Assembly (NCBI GenBank): GCA_004352715.1
Contig: SCFE01000011.1
Coordinates: 3,121,917 to 3,165,135 of the forward strand
Direction: 5' to 3'
Length of the DNA stretch: 43,219 bases
From: Hofstenia miamia
Taxonomy: Eukaryota; Xenacoelomorpha; Acoela
Shown here: one piece after another, positions 31,242 to 41,781 of the stretch
How positions within the stretch are numbered: the stretch's first letter is position 1
Layout: each line of letters opens with the position of its first letter
The notes under the pieces: model-generated
What the model was told of the DNA's origin: nothing
What the model saw: only the letters and a program-made list of their open reading frames with translations
Database searches by the model: none
Program-made: the position numbers and the translations under genes

Positions 31242-31669
31242 NCATGTCTGATGTTGTAATATTTCGCGTATCCATTTCAAATATTTTACTTAATATCTGA
31301 TTTTAAGAAATATTCATTTGAATCATATTTTAGGTTGGTATAGAGTATTTAAAAAATTATACATTTAATCATATTATAGATGACTTCAAGTTCAAGCAAT
31401 GACTGCAGAGACTTCCATTGTAAATTTTAAAACTTTTGGTTCAGAATTGACGTATTTTTATATAAATATAATGACGAAACCAAACCAAACCACTAGCAAC
31501 TTTGCACCGCACACTAGGCAATGTGGCCCACACTCCGCCACCGTATACTTTATTTGTAGATTAGTTGTATCTGTTAACAATAATATATTGCTTTGATTGT
31601 TATTTTTTGCAGAAACTAACATTGCAAACAGATTTTAACTGATCTGTAAATGTTAACAATCATGCTAAG

Positions 31670-33163
31670 ATGACTTCTCTATATGAATATTGTATAAAAT
31701 TCTTTCAATTATTCGATTTCCCGCACAGTATACATTTGATTAACTGGAATTGTACAATGAAGATTTTTTTAATGTTTGCTAGCATCTTACATTTCAAAAT
31801 AGATATATTGTATGGCTTAGAAGATTGTTCAAGAAAAGATAGCACTTGCAAAACCAATAATGTAAATTTCATTAGATCAGGGAATACTATGAAATTTTCT
31901 GGTTCAATACCCTATGCTGAACTAAAAGTAAATGACATTGGAAGTGTCGCCAATGATCAAAATTTGGAATTTTTTAATGTTACCATTAAAGATACAATTC
32001 ACATAGAAGTTTGTAACAGCATTACTTTGGTAAATGTGCTTTGGTTTATACATCCTAAGACATTTCTTAGAACTAAAGCTTTAACTCTTTACAATTCCAC
32101 ACTTGATGGCAATGGAACTAATCTTAATCGCACAAATTGTGTGATTGATGTACTTAATAACCTTACCATTTCACAATCAACATTTGCAAATTTATATAAC
32201 TTTTCCGTATTTATGCAAATTTATTGCATAAATATTTATATAGAAAACAGCAAGTTCATTAATAATAAGCATTTTTCAAATGTATTTAATGGTGTAGCAG
32301 CAAAAGTAGCCATTTCTCATTCCAAATTTCAAAAAAATAATGGATATCAATCATTTTTGGATGGATTCATTGTAAATAGTCTCAAAATTGAAAATTGCAG
32401 TTTTTTAAATAATCGAAAATTTCAGTCACTCATTTCAATAAAAGAGTATTATAAAGAATATCAAACAGTTATTGAAGTTTATTCAAACTCTGTGAAGCAG
32501 AATTTTGGAACTCAATTATTCAATTTCTCATGTGGATTTTGTTTGATTACGCTCAGCAACAATATTTACTTTATGAATGTTGTCCGTTCCAAAATCACTC
32601 ATATAGAAATTGATTCAAATGAAAGAGAAAGTAAAATTCAGATGTTCAATGAAGATTTTAAAAATAACTTTGCAAAGTGTTACTATAAAGTAAAGGCTCC
32701 TGAAAACACAGTGAATATGACAGTTACAGAAAGCACTTTTGAAATTAACCATCCAATTAATTCATGTGACGTAGTGAAAGCAGACGACAATATATTTCGC
32801 GTTTTGGATATAACAAATTCGACTTTTCAGACTTTCAATGAATCATATTTATGGAATAAAAGTGAGTGCTATTTTGCCTATGTACCAGTATTAAGACTAA
32901 AGAATGAACCATGTCTTAGCAGGTCTTATGACTACCAAAAGATTTTCATAATTTTTGCATCAACGTATTTGTTTGGTATGATTACAATGGTTTTGTTTAT
33001 CTGCAATATAAAAATTTTTAAGGGTGATTTTAAAATTGAAAAGATTGATGCAGAGGCACAGATTTTGATACCTCACGTAGAAATTAGAGAGAATGATGAT
33101 GTTCATGAAAATTACTACGCTGTTCCATTTGAAGATGTACGCCAAAGAAATATAATCAATTGA
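31670..33163 (+). CDS. Predicted single-pass membrane protein with beta-helix repeat ectodomain
   Basis: A 497-codon frame without introns or stops, the only clean long ORF of non-transposon character. The first ATG gives Met1, but Met30 (31757) is followed by KIFLMFASILHF, a good signal peptide, so translation may start there. The ectodomain has many N-glycosylation sites (NGT, NRT, NLT, NCS, NMT, NST) and coils of 24-25 residues: ISQSTF at 167, IENSKF at 191, ISHSKF at 215 and IENCSF at 240. That is the pattern of a right-handed parallel beta-helix. A hydrophobic helix lies at 425-450 and a 47-residue tail contains NYYAVPF, a possible YxxPhi sorting or phosphotyrosine site. The family is not recognised. 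A surface receptor or adhesion role is inferred from layout only. Confidence 0.7.
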   Translation: MTSLYEYCIKFFQLFDFPHSIHLINWNCTMKIFLMFASILHFKIDILYGLEDCSRKDSTCKTNNVNFIRSGNTMKFSGSIPYAELKVNDIGSVANDQNLEFFNVTIKDTIHIEVCNSITLVNVLWFIHPKTFLRTKALTLYNSTLDGNGTNLNRTNCVIDVLNNLTISQSTFANLYNFSVFMQIYCINIYIENSKFINNKHFSNVFNGVAAKVAISHSKFQKNNGYQSFLDGFIVNSLKIENCSFLNNRKFQSLISIKEYYKEYQTVIEVYSNSVKQNFGTQLFNFSCGFCLITLSNNIYFMNVVRSKITHIEIDSNERESKIQMFNEDFKNNFAKCYYKVKAPENTVNMTVTESTFEINHPINSCDVVKADDNIFRVLDITNSTFQTFNESYLWNKSECYFAYVPVLRLKNEPCLSRSYDYQKIFIIFASTYLFGMITMVLFICNIKIFKGDFKIEKIDAEAQILIPHVEIRENDDVHENYYAVPFEDVRQRNIIN

Positions 33164-34520
33164 ATCAATCATTCAAATTATAAAGTCAAACAAAATGGTA
33201 AACAGGCTTCATTATTATTTTGCAAATGTGCTTGATTTATTATATATTGTAATTTATTTAATACCTAATGTCTAGATTATAAATACATCTTTAGCCTTTA
33301 ATTATTGCTATATTGTTATTTATATTTTGTTAAAAATCTTAGACAATCACAGAAAGGAGTTTCTGTATTTCAAGTAGTTTTGCAGCAATACATTCTTAGG
33401 AAATAATAGTGAATATACTAAAATGCCAACTATGTTTATGTCACATTAATATGGTGCTAAATTGCATAAATTTACAAATTCTGAATTTTAGGTAAAATTT
33501 ACTTAAAAATTTCAAGAAAACCAAGTATACCGATTCACATTAATACAAAGTCTCAGCATAATATCCCTGAAGTATGTAATTTTGTGTTTAAAGTTTTTAG
33601 AAATTAATTCAGAAAACATAATAATGTTTTCTTCAAAACTGCTCACTCTGGATTTCCAAGCAAATCTCAAATTTTACAATAAATGCATTCCTGAAGAATT
33701 ATTTCTTCAGCAGAAATACTTTTACCATAAGTTTTATTGAAGAATGTAAAGATGTCTCTAAATTTCAATTTCCTATATTCTGCCTCATATAGAATTTGGA
33801 ACAACACAGGATTGGTGACATTTGGCACTTTGGTAAAAATCTCAAATTTTGCAAAACCATGAGACACGATGCACACTTAGTAGTGCACTATTTAGGTAAA
33901 CAAGAAATTTCAGTCTTCAAGATGTGCAGAAGGAAGCACCCTTGGGTGCTCTAATAAATTTAAATTAATGAAACACAGTTTCCTTGGAAAACAGTTACAG
34001 ATTTTTTGAAAGAAATAATGCTTTCAATATCAATGACGTCCTATTTTGAGTATACAAATTTATCTTTCACAGAAAACCCCTAGAAAAAAATTTACAGTTT
34101 GCAACTTCGTCACAAGAAAATTCATGTTGCTTTCTTTACTATGTTACAAACTAAGCCAATCCCTCAAAATATGAATGTGGGTGTATTAAAATAATAAACA
34201 ATTATCCCTATGCCAAATAAAAATGTCGACAAAATTTGTTTGCTGTGACCAATAAAAAATATTACAAAAAAAATTGTTCGGCTGTCACCTCGTTTAATAA
34301 ATTTAATTGTTAAGTAATTAAATGACAAAAGTTTTTAGCCTAACATGAGACACTGACAATCAAGTATCATCTTTAAAAAAAAATAAAAAATTTTAAACTA
34401 TAGTAGTATTTGTTTTCATAGTATAGTTGGACTAAAATATTAAACTAGCTAGCTTAGAGAATTACAAAAGTATTAAATATGACTCATAAAGTTTTCTTTA
34501 AGGTAAAAACATGCACAATG
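33164..34520. other. AT-rich non-coding sequence
   Basis: No supported gene. A 69-codon minus-strand ORF at 33667-33876 has no features. The 3' UTR of the upstream gene should lie at its start; no canonical AATAAA is evident close by. Confidence 0.55.
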
Positions 34521-34540
34521 CATATATATATATATATATC
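34521..34540. repeat. (AT)n microsatellite
   Basis: About nine AT units just before the G-rich repeat. Confidence 0.9.
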
Positions 34541-34545
34541 AGAGT

Positions 34546-34626
34546 TGGAATTGGGTTGGGCCGGGCTTTGGCTGGGCTTGGGTCGAATTTTCTTCATAGC
34601 AATTTGGACCGGGCTTGGGCCTAATG
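34546..34626. repeat. G-rich imperfect repeat, GGGC(T)TGGGC-like
   Basis: Repeated units gggttgggccgggctt, tggctgggcttgggtc and ggaccgggcttgggcc. It may be the end of a small transposon. A loosely complementary C-rich stretch (ccgccccggcccacttgggcc) lies near 40610. Confidence 0.5.
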
Positions 34627-35331
34627 TTTTAATTGGTATTTGAAATACAAGAAAAAAATTCACTTGAATACTTAAACATTGCAAATGGCAAAAAAATTCT
34701 CTTTAAGCTTAACCAGCTTTGCACTGAGTGGCGATAAATTAAGGATAAAGATTTTACCTGTCAAACACAGAAACTTTGAGAACGATGTTGTTTGTAGTAT
34801 TCCTTAGAGCGTGAAATAGAATGGTGGCTGGATGCAGATGAAAGAGAGAACGTGAGTCATGACGTTTTTTTGATTGTTATAAAACAAGTTGTTGTAACAC
34901 CAACCCTTCTTGGATATTAGAGTCCTTTGGGTACTATGTTAAGTGCCTGAAATGGACCCCTCGGATATTTGGCTACCACTCGAACTCACTCCACTCTCCA
35001 AGCTGTAAAATGGAGAACAAGGAGTTCAATGCATCAATATGAAACTCAGTCAATTGTGATGGGGCCATTGCTCCTAATAGGATCATAGTTTTCACTGGCA
35101 TCTAGCCTGTTCGCAAGATGCAAAGGTAGACTCCTATTATTGTGTGTGTGCCACACTCTACATCTGCGTTTCGACGGCTGCTCCAGTGGTTCAGTATTGC
35201 TGCTTGACATTGTTTAGAATGTTCTCTTCATCCCCTGGCAAGCTAAACAAATAATTTAATTCAAGATCACATTTTCAGGTTTGTTTGTGTTAGCAGTGTA
35301 CACCCTGTGTGGAAGCACGGTACGTAGTGGT
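34627..35331. other. Unassigned sequence
   Basis: No gene is seen on either strand. Confidence 0.5.
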
Positions 35332-35733
35332 TAGAGGTCGACGGTTTTGAAATTTTAACTTCGGTTCAGTTCGGATCGATTTTGGGGCAAAAACCGCGGT
35401 TTCGGTTCGGTTTCGGTTTTGTTCTGTAATGAAAACATGTAATTACGAAGCTATATTTTTTATGGTTTTGCAAGATTAATTTCAAGTTTTTCTTAGTCTT
35501 AATGAGAGAAAAGCATTGACACCTGAAAGACTAGTTCTCTCCATAAAGCAGGATCGTGCTCCTAAATTTGCAAAATTATTGCAGAAACCAAGGTTAAATC
35601 GTTGTCCAAGAAATGCGAAATTACCAGTCATTAAAAACCGTTTGAAACCGTGCTAGTGAAAATGAGTCAGTTCGATTTCGGTCTGTGTGAAGATCACGGT
35701 TTCCGTTTCGGTTTGGTTTACAGTCGACCTCTA
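35332..35733. mobile_element. MITE-like element with TAGAGGTCGAC inverted ends
   Basis: It starts TAGAGGTCGAC (35332-35342) and ends GTCGACCTCTA (35723-35733), a perfect 11-bp inverted pair. Just inside both ends it is rich in ggtttcggttcgg-type sequence. About 402 bp with no coding capacity. It fits a non-autonomous DNA transposon; the superfamily is not determined, and a short target duplication is not clear. Confidence 0.7.
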
Positions 35734-35890
35734 GTAGTATTATTATGACAACCTAAGAATACATCGCAGAACAATCCAATTGTTTCTCAGGAACATTGTC
35801 TAGCTCAGCCTGTCAAGGTAAGTGTCATTGTTATGATTAATTGTTTTAAATTCTTTGTGTTTGCATTTTCGATATCTTTAATTGTATGTA

Positions 35891-36480
35891 TTAGTGATAG
35901 GAAATTGCGTGTTTTCCATTGTCCAAAATGTATTTATTACGTTTTAATACTTTAGTAATTCTGTGAGGACCAAACCAGTGGGTCCCTAACTTCCCTGTTT
36001 GTTTACCATTGGATGTTTGTATTGGTGTAAATGAATACACTTTATCACCAACTTTATGTGGTTCTCTGTAAAGCTGTTTGTTAAACATGCAATTTGTTTC
36101 ATGAATGTTATGTAATTATTTTAGTAAATCTTTAATGTAATCATTTGTTGCAGTAATGTTATATTTTTGCATAACATGCTTAGCAGTGTAGATGCTTCAT
36201 CACTGAAAGTTGCTTTAAAAGGTGTGATACCTGTTGTTGTATGCACGGAGATGTTATAGAAATTTTCATTGTAAGGCATAACAGATCTCCAATTTTTTCC
36301 ACCGATGTTGGCTGTCACTGCGTGAATGAGTTTCATTAATGTTTTGTTTAATCGTTCTACAGCGCCATTACTTTGTTGATGATATCAGGATGCTCATGCA
36401 GTATTTCTAATTGTTGTAATAGTTCGTTGGTTAATGAACTTTCAAATTGTGTACCACGATTGGTTATGATGGCTTGGATC
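35891..36480 (-). pseudogene. Integrase fragment of a third Ty3/gypsy lineage
   Basis: Minus strand from 36480: AIITNRGTQFESSLTNEL, where the second catalytic Asp reads Asn. Then NKVMAL with a TAG, NKTLMKLIHAVTANIGG, FYNISVHTTTGITPFKA (36121-36336), and in another frame REPHKVGDKVYSFTPI and WFGPHRITKVLKRNKY, the GPY/F module (35891-36088). It differs from A, B and C. It is probably the same lineage as the RT at 40750-41438 and may be one element torn apart, with the R2-type LINE now between them. Confidence 0.8.
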
Positions 36481-37027
36481 AAGGACCCTCGAATCACTTC
36501 CGATGTGTGCATTTACGGTTTAGCTTGACATGATTTTATAATAAGCAAACCAGGTTAAATCTATACATTAGATTTTCGAAGAATTTACTTCAACAGTTCT
36601 CCAAATGATTTCTCTCTATTTATAGTTCCAGATCAAAAAGTACCTCTCGATTTGAATTTTGAATCGTCTGTCAAGATGGCTAAAAAATAATGGAAGCGAT
36701 ATAGCCTCCTTCGTCTTGCAAATTGTTTCGACAAGTACTATTTGGTAATGTTCTCTCTTAGTTGCCTTTTACAAAATAAGTGATGCTAAATTTAAATTGA
36801 TTTTAATTTACAATTAATACTAATTTAATCATAATTCAATTCGATGTTAATCTTCTCTGACCGACTAATCTCTTTCTTAGTTTCCTTTTGCAGCATTAAT
36901 TCTTGGATTATTCTACAATATCAAAACCTCAAAATGTTTCCAAACAGATACCTGAAAAATCCATATCAGTAAATTTGTAAACTTTATATTCTGAATGTTA
37001 TTTTCAGATACATAATCATAAAATACA
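36481..37027. other. Unassigned AT-rich sequence
   Basis: No gene is seen; it is flank of the R2-type LINE. Confidence 0.5.
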
Positions 37028-37086
37028 ATATTATTATTTCTTACTTCGCCCAGCTTCATGCTGGTATTCCTCTCAGCTTGGGGAAC

Positions 37087-37810
37087 TCACCAGTTCTCAG
37101 GGAGTCTGAGAGCTTTCCTCAGGACTCTTGCTATACCGAACAATGCTGCCTTCTGTGCTACCGCTCCTCCCCCCCTTGATACTTCCAACTTCACCAAGTA
37201 TCTCGTATGCTTCTTACTCACTGTTCCTACTGCGCCTACTACTACCGGGACTACTTCAACCTTGTTTAACTTCCACAGCCTTTCTATTTCCTCTGCTAAC
37301 TCTCTTTACTTGTCTATCTTCCCTTTCTCCTTGCTTTCTACATTTCTGTCCTTTGGTACTGCTATGTCTATTACTGTTACTAATCTTTTCTCTTTGTCTA
37401 ACTCTACTATGTCTGGCCTCCATGCTTCTATCACTTTGCTTGTCTGTATGTTGAAGTCCCACAGTATCTTAACCTTCTCATTTTCTATGACGCCCTGTGG
37501 CTTGTGCTCATACCACTTTTCTCCTGCTTCTAACCCATGCTGCCAGCTCAAACCCCAGTGTACCATTCTTCCCACCTTGTCAAGCCTGAACTTATTTTCA
37601 TTCTGTGCCAACTTCTCACACCCTGCTATCAGATGATCTATTGTCTTCGCCTCTTTCTTACATAGCCTACACTTATCACTTACTTCTACTCTTTTGTCTA
37701 TATCCTTCTTCACCCAGTTTGTTCTTATTGCTTGCTCCTGTGCCGCCATTATCAGTGCTTCTACTTCTCTTTTCAGTCCTGCCTTCTTTAACGACTTGTT
37801 GCACTGTTCT
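37087..37810 (-). pseudogene. R2-type LINE CCHC knuckle and restriction-like endonuclease
   Basis: Open from about 37806 (LKREVEALIMAAQEQAIRT) to TAG/TAA near 37306. It contains CRLCKKEAKTIDHLIAGC, a CX2CX7HX4C zinc knuckle, then WYEHKPQGVIENEKVKILWD. The nuclease core is EAWRPDIVELDKE...TVIDIAVP, with the PD and downstream D of the PD-(D/E)xK fold. One stop at 37305-37303 (IDK then TAA) breaks an otherwise well kept C-terminus (VVPVVVGAVGTVSKK, ARVLRKALRLPENW, TGA at 37089-37087). The nuclease nicks the target for priming. Confidence 0.85.
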
Positions 37811-37842
37811 CTTTCACAAATTTCTGTATTCCTCCAGTATTC

Positions 37843-38965
37843 TCAATGCCTTGCCTTCTTCCTATACCTTGTTTGTCTCTCTGATTCCATCCTACTTTGG
37901 TATACATTGTTTCCTTCACTCTCAGTTCTTATCTTCATTAACTCCTTAGTGACCTCTGGAAAGGATCCTCTAGGTTGTTCTTCTACATATTCCTTTAGCC
38001 CTAGTGCTTCTGCTTCTACAGTTTCCTCCACACTTAGCAGCCCTTTCCCTCCCTTATGCCTTGCCATGTACAGCCTATCTACATCTCCATTTAAATTGAA
38101 TGCTCTCTCTGCTGCTAGTATCTTCCTTGTCTCCCTGTCTAATTCCCTCAGTTCATTCTTGTTCCACCTAACTATTTCTGCCAAATATCTCAACACTGGT
38201 ATCGCCTCATTTCCTCATGATCTGTGCTATCTCTCTCTATCACACCTAAGTACTTGTACCCCTCTTTGACTTCCTTAATCTTATCCCCACTGCTTGTCCT
38301 CAAACCCTCTCCGTCCACACACTTGCCTCTAGTCATTGTCACTGCTGCACACTTTCCTAATCCAAACTCCAACACTGAATCTCTGCTTGCCTTCTCCAAT
38401 GTCTCCACTTGCTTCTGCAACATCTTCCTTGAACTAGCATACATCTTCAGGTCGTCCATGTACCACAGGTGACTCACTGCTCTACCATTCTTCTCCATCT
38501 TATACCCTACGCCTGTCTCCTTTATCCTTTCTGTTATAGGTATTAAGCTAACTACAAACATTAGTGGTGCTAAGCTGTCTCCCTGAAATATGCCTCACTC
38601 TAAACCTCAACCTGTGCCCGTCTATCTCAGTTTGCCACTTTCCCATCTCCCTCTCTAGAAACTCAACCAATTTCCGTGGAACTCCATTGGGCTCCATCGT
38701 CCTCAATACCCACCTATGTGATATGCTGTCATATGCCTTCCTGCAGTCTATCCATGCCATTACTAAGTTTGTGTTTCTTCTTCTACAATTCTCCACTACT
38801 GCCTGGTCTATCAACAACTGATCTTTGCATCCTCTCGTCTTTGTCCTAAATCCCTTCTGCTCCTCTGGTAACAACCTGTTCTGTTCTAAATAACATGCCA
38901 GCCTACTTGCAATCACAAAAGTAAGCAATTTCCAAGTTGTTGGCAGACATGTTAATGACGTCATA
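37843..38965 (-). pseudogene. R2-type LINE reverse transcriptase, frameshifted
   Basis: It starts within RT at LTCLPTTWKLLTFVIASRL. Motif A is MAWIDCRKAYDSISH. A lost base near 38595 splits RVRHI from GIFQGDSLAPLMFVV. Motif C reads WYMDDLKMYASS with both catalytic Asp residues. Then come LEFGLGKCAAVTM and VKEGYKYLGVIE. Another shift near 38205 leads to IPVLRYLAEIVRWN and the conserved MARHKGGKGLLSVEE thumb block. Target-primed reverse transcription would be its role. The catalytic residues are kept but at least three frameshifts break the chain. Confidence 0.85.
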
Positions 38966-40744
38966 CACAATTAAGAGAAGTCCGAGACAAATAAATTGAG
39001 TATTTAGTGTGTGGTCAGTTTGAATTACTCTAATGTGTCCATGTTCATGAATTTTACGGGTTACCTCCCTTTTATAATTTTTTAATTGCTATTTGGTTAT
39101 GGTGTTTTATTCAATCATAAATTTGGTTGTTTGATTTGATGTACTATTGTGAAATTACAATTTGCTAGATATTCTATCTATTATTGTGCTATAATGTTAG
39201 AGCAATCTCCGAAAAACTTTTTTAACCAACTAAGACCGGAGGTATTAGTACGGAGTGTAAAGTGGGATTGACCAAGAAGAAAGTATCGAATTTTCTTAAG
39301 CCTCTCAACTAGTGCAAGAATCTCAACATTTGTTAAGCTGTATGACTGAAAAAATATCTTGGTGACTCGATGCCATTAATAAATTGACTTAATGTTGTGT
39401 CAATAACTACGGAGCTATTGTCACAGTCGACGATAACTTCCTTAGAAAAATCTTGTGTATTCAAACTGGGTAGCATTTTCAATTCTGTTTATAAATTATC
39501 TTTTTGTACCCCAGAGCTCCTAATTCTTAAACAGTTTTGAAAGATTTATGTGAAACTTGTTGATATTGATTGACTTTTCATGAAATCATAGAAATACTAT
39601 ATTTCAACGTTTCAACATAATTTGAGAAAAGCATCCTGAAATATTGTTGTTTACTACGTAAAGACGGTTTGGGGTACTTTTTGTACCCAGAAATTCTGAG
39701 TAAATAGATTGACTCTTTTATCTTGAAAAATGGAGTGTACTACATAATATTTTATATTTTAATTATATAAACAGATAGCGTTGTCTAGAACGTATTCTAG
39801 AATGAATGACTTCTCGGCCTTCTATATAATAGCCCTTAATAATTGACAAATATTATCAACAAAATTGAAACCTTTTTGAAAACAGATACAAAGTCTAATG
39901 ATAGAGACCTTGCCAAAGGTAATGCTAATCATGTAATAGCTAAACTCCAAAATGAAAAAAATATTTGGACATTTTGACAAATAAACGGTTTGCAAAAGTT
40001 TTTTTATATTTATTTCTGATAGAAAAGGATTAATGAGAAAGTTCTGCTTTGCAGTTATGGATAACATGTGGTCTCAACCGCTTTTCATTTCAATGGCTAG
40101 ATCCGGCAAAATTGTGCTCAAATAAATAGGTACGATTAATAGAATGAGGTAAGGATATGAACAGGATTTTGGTAGGTAGTCATTAAATTGTATATTCCAC
40201 TGTACATTTTTCATTGGGGAAATTCTTTGTATATAAGGTTATAGAAGGTAGATGAAATTTTTCCATATATCCTTAAGCCCACAGTCGCTTACCATAATTA
40301 TTTATATAAAGCATTATGTAGGAGGTTTCGAAAAATAAATTCAAAAGAATGATTTCATTCCTTCATACCATTCAAAAACGACTATATTTTGCTATCATTA
40401 TTAGAACCATAACATATGAAAACAGGCAATAATTTGACTTTTACAATAAGTACTCAAACTATTCTTTTTATATTGTACATGGAAATTATTTAAAATATAC
40501 TCTTTTGCAAGATTAGCTAAAACTTGTGGCCCTCACTTCAACCAGCAGTTCATTCATTTCTGGTCCATGACCCCTCCACAGCCCACATTATCAATTTTTT
40601 CGTCCCGCTCCCGCCCCGGCCCACTTGGGCCAAGTAAGCCCGCAACATAAGCGATAAAACTAGGACTGATTCCACCCTTGCTCATTCTCAAGAAATATTG
40701 CCTAGGAGGTAAGTGAGTCACTTATGATGACGAAGTATTGCTGG
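38966..40744. other. Unassigned AT-rich sequence
   Basis: About 1.8 kb with no supported gene. A C-rich patch at about 40600-40640 may be a transposon end. The 81-codon minus-strand ORF 39822-40067 has no recognisable features. Confidence 0.5.
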
Positions 40745-41438
40745 ACAGGGTTGGCCTTCAAACGAACATAGGAAAGCTGAATATCAGATTATGATTTATT
40801 TGACCAATTTGTGAAGCTGTTTTGTGTAACCCGCATTTTTGTAAAACTTTTTTAAGCAATAAATTATTTGTATTATTCAAAATATCTGTGGGGTACAAAA
40901 GTGAACCGTTTCTAACTGTTAAATGGTTGGAAATGTTAGTGTTAGTGGTTTCATCAGGAATGAAAGCTTGGTGAGTTGAAGAACCCAAGTATGTGTTGAT
41001 CATCCCTTTTGTTGTTAGGAGGCATAAATTTGTAATTTGTGTGACGGGCGTCTACTTTAAGGCTAATTTTATTGCGTTCTGTATGACAAACTTGGAAAAT
41101 TACCGATGGTTGTAATTTCTTACACTTTTGATTATTTATTTTCAAATCGAATTGTTGTAATAAATTAATTATTTTTTTAATTTATTAATATATATCATCT
41201 ATGTAAGCAGCAATGCCTTCTTCTAAATTATTATTTCCGGTTTGCAGTATTTTAGTGACGTATTTTTGAAAAGTTTCAGGGGCAATGCATAGCCTGAAGG
41301 CCATGTAAAGCCATTTGAATAACGCGTATGGAGTTATGAAAGCAGTTTTGTCTATGTCGGATTTACGCATGGGAATTTGCCAATAGGTTGTGAAGAATGA
41401 ATTTTGGCAAGCTGTACTCAATATTTCATCAATACGAG
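40745..41438 (-). pseudogene. Reverse transcriptase fragment of a third Ty3/gypsy lineage
   Basis: Minus strand: IDEILSTACQNSFFTTYWQIPM (the LDLASA part of motif A is lost), FITPYALFKWLYMAF, FQKYVTKIL and AAYIDDIY (41185-41421). Then, in other frames, INNQKCKKL, KNKISLKVDARHT-like sequence and LGFFNSPSF (40954-41145), and HQAFIPDETTN leading towards RNase H (40758-41003). It breaks at 41438, where a GC-rich repeat has inserted. Confidence 0.78.
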
Positions 41439-41513
41439 CAGAGGCGCACCCAGAGGGGGAGGAACTGGGGGAACATTTCCCCCCTCAACAGAGCACAGAT
41501 GCTTCCANATTTC
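41438..41513 (+). repeat. GC-rich repeat end, copy 1
   Basis: gcagaggcgcacccagag...gagcacagatgcttcc. It recurs 271 bp downstream in the same orientation with few changes. Such GGCGCACCCAG starts are common for small DNA-transposon ends; it interrupts the RT fragment. It contains one N at 41508. Confidence 0.7.
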
Positions 41514-41708
41514 AACAAAGTGATGTACTATTATGGGAGGATATTATATCACTTAAATTTTAAATGGTTTTACTGCAGTTTCAGGCGTAGATTGTGATCA
41601 GGGAATTGTTTTTTTAAAATTTAATATGGATCCTGAAAAATCATCTGTTGTAATTTAAAGGTTCTTTTATCTCTAGCGAAATTAAATTTAGGAATAATTA
41701 GACCATCA

Positions 41709-41781
41709 GCAGAGGCGCACCCAGAGAGGGGGGACTGGGGGAACGTTCCCCCCCTCAACAGAGCACAGATGTTTCCATTCC
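41709..41781 (+). repeat. GC-rich repeat end, copy 2
   Basis: Second copy, containing the perfect 16-bp palindrome GGGGGAACGTTCCCCC at 41737-41752; copy 1 has a base change in it. The 195 bp between the copies is unrelated AT-rich sequence. Confidence 0.7.

Larger units (their letters stand above)
37028..38965 (-). mobile_element. R2-type non-LTR retrotransposon, 5'-truncated
   Basis: The minus strand carries most of RT, then a CCHC knuckle and a restriction-like endonuclease, the order that defines the R2/R4/NeSL/Hero group. The ORF ends at TGA 37089-37087. A short 3' UTR holds a perfect 5-bp stem hairpin CCAGCATGAAGCTGG (37050-37064) and an ATAATAATA tail. The 5' end breaks off inside RT near 38960, a typical truncated insertion. 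The flanking target-site duplication was not found. Confidence 0.85.

Noticed and set aside
37058-38821. Plus-strand ORFs rich in Leu, Ser, Pro and Phe
   Set aside because: They are antisense shadows of the R2-type LINE, which carries clear motifs on the minus strand.
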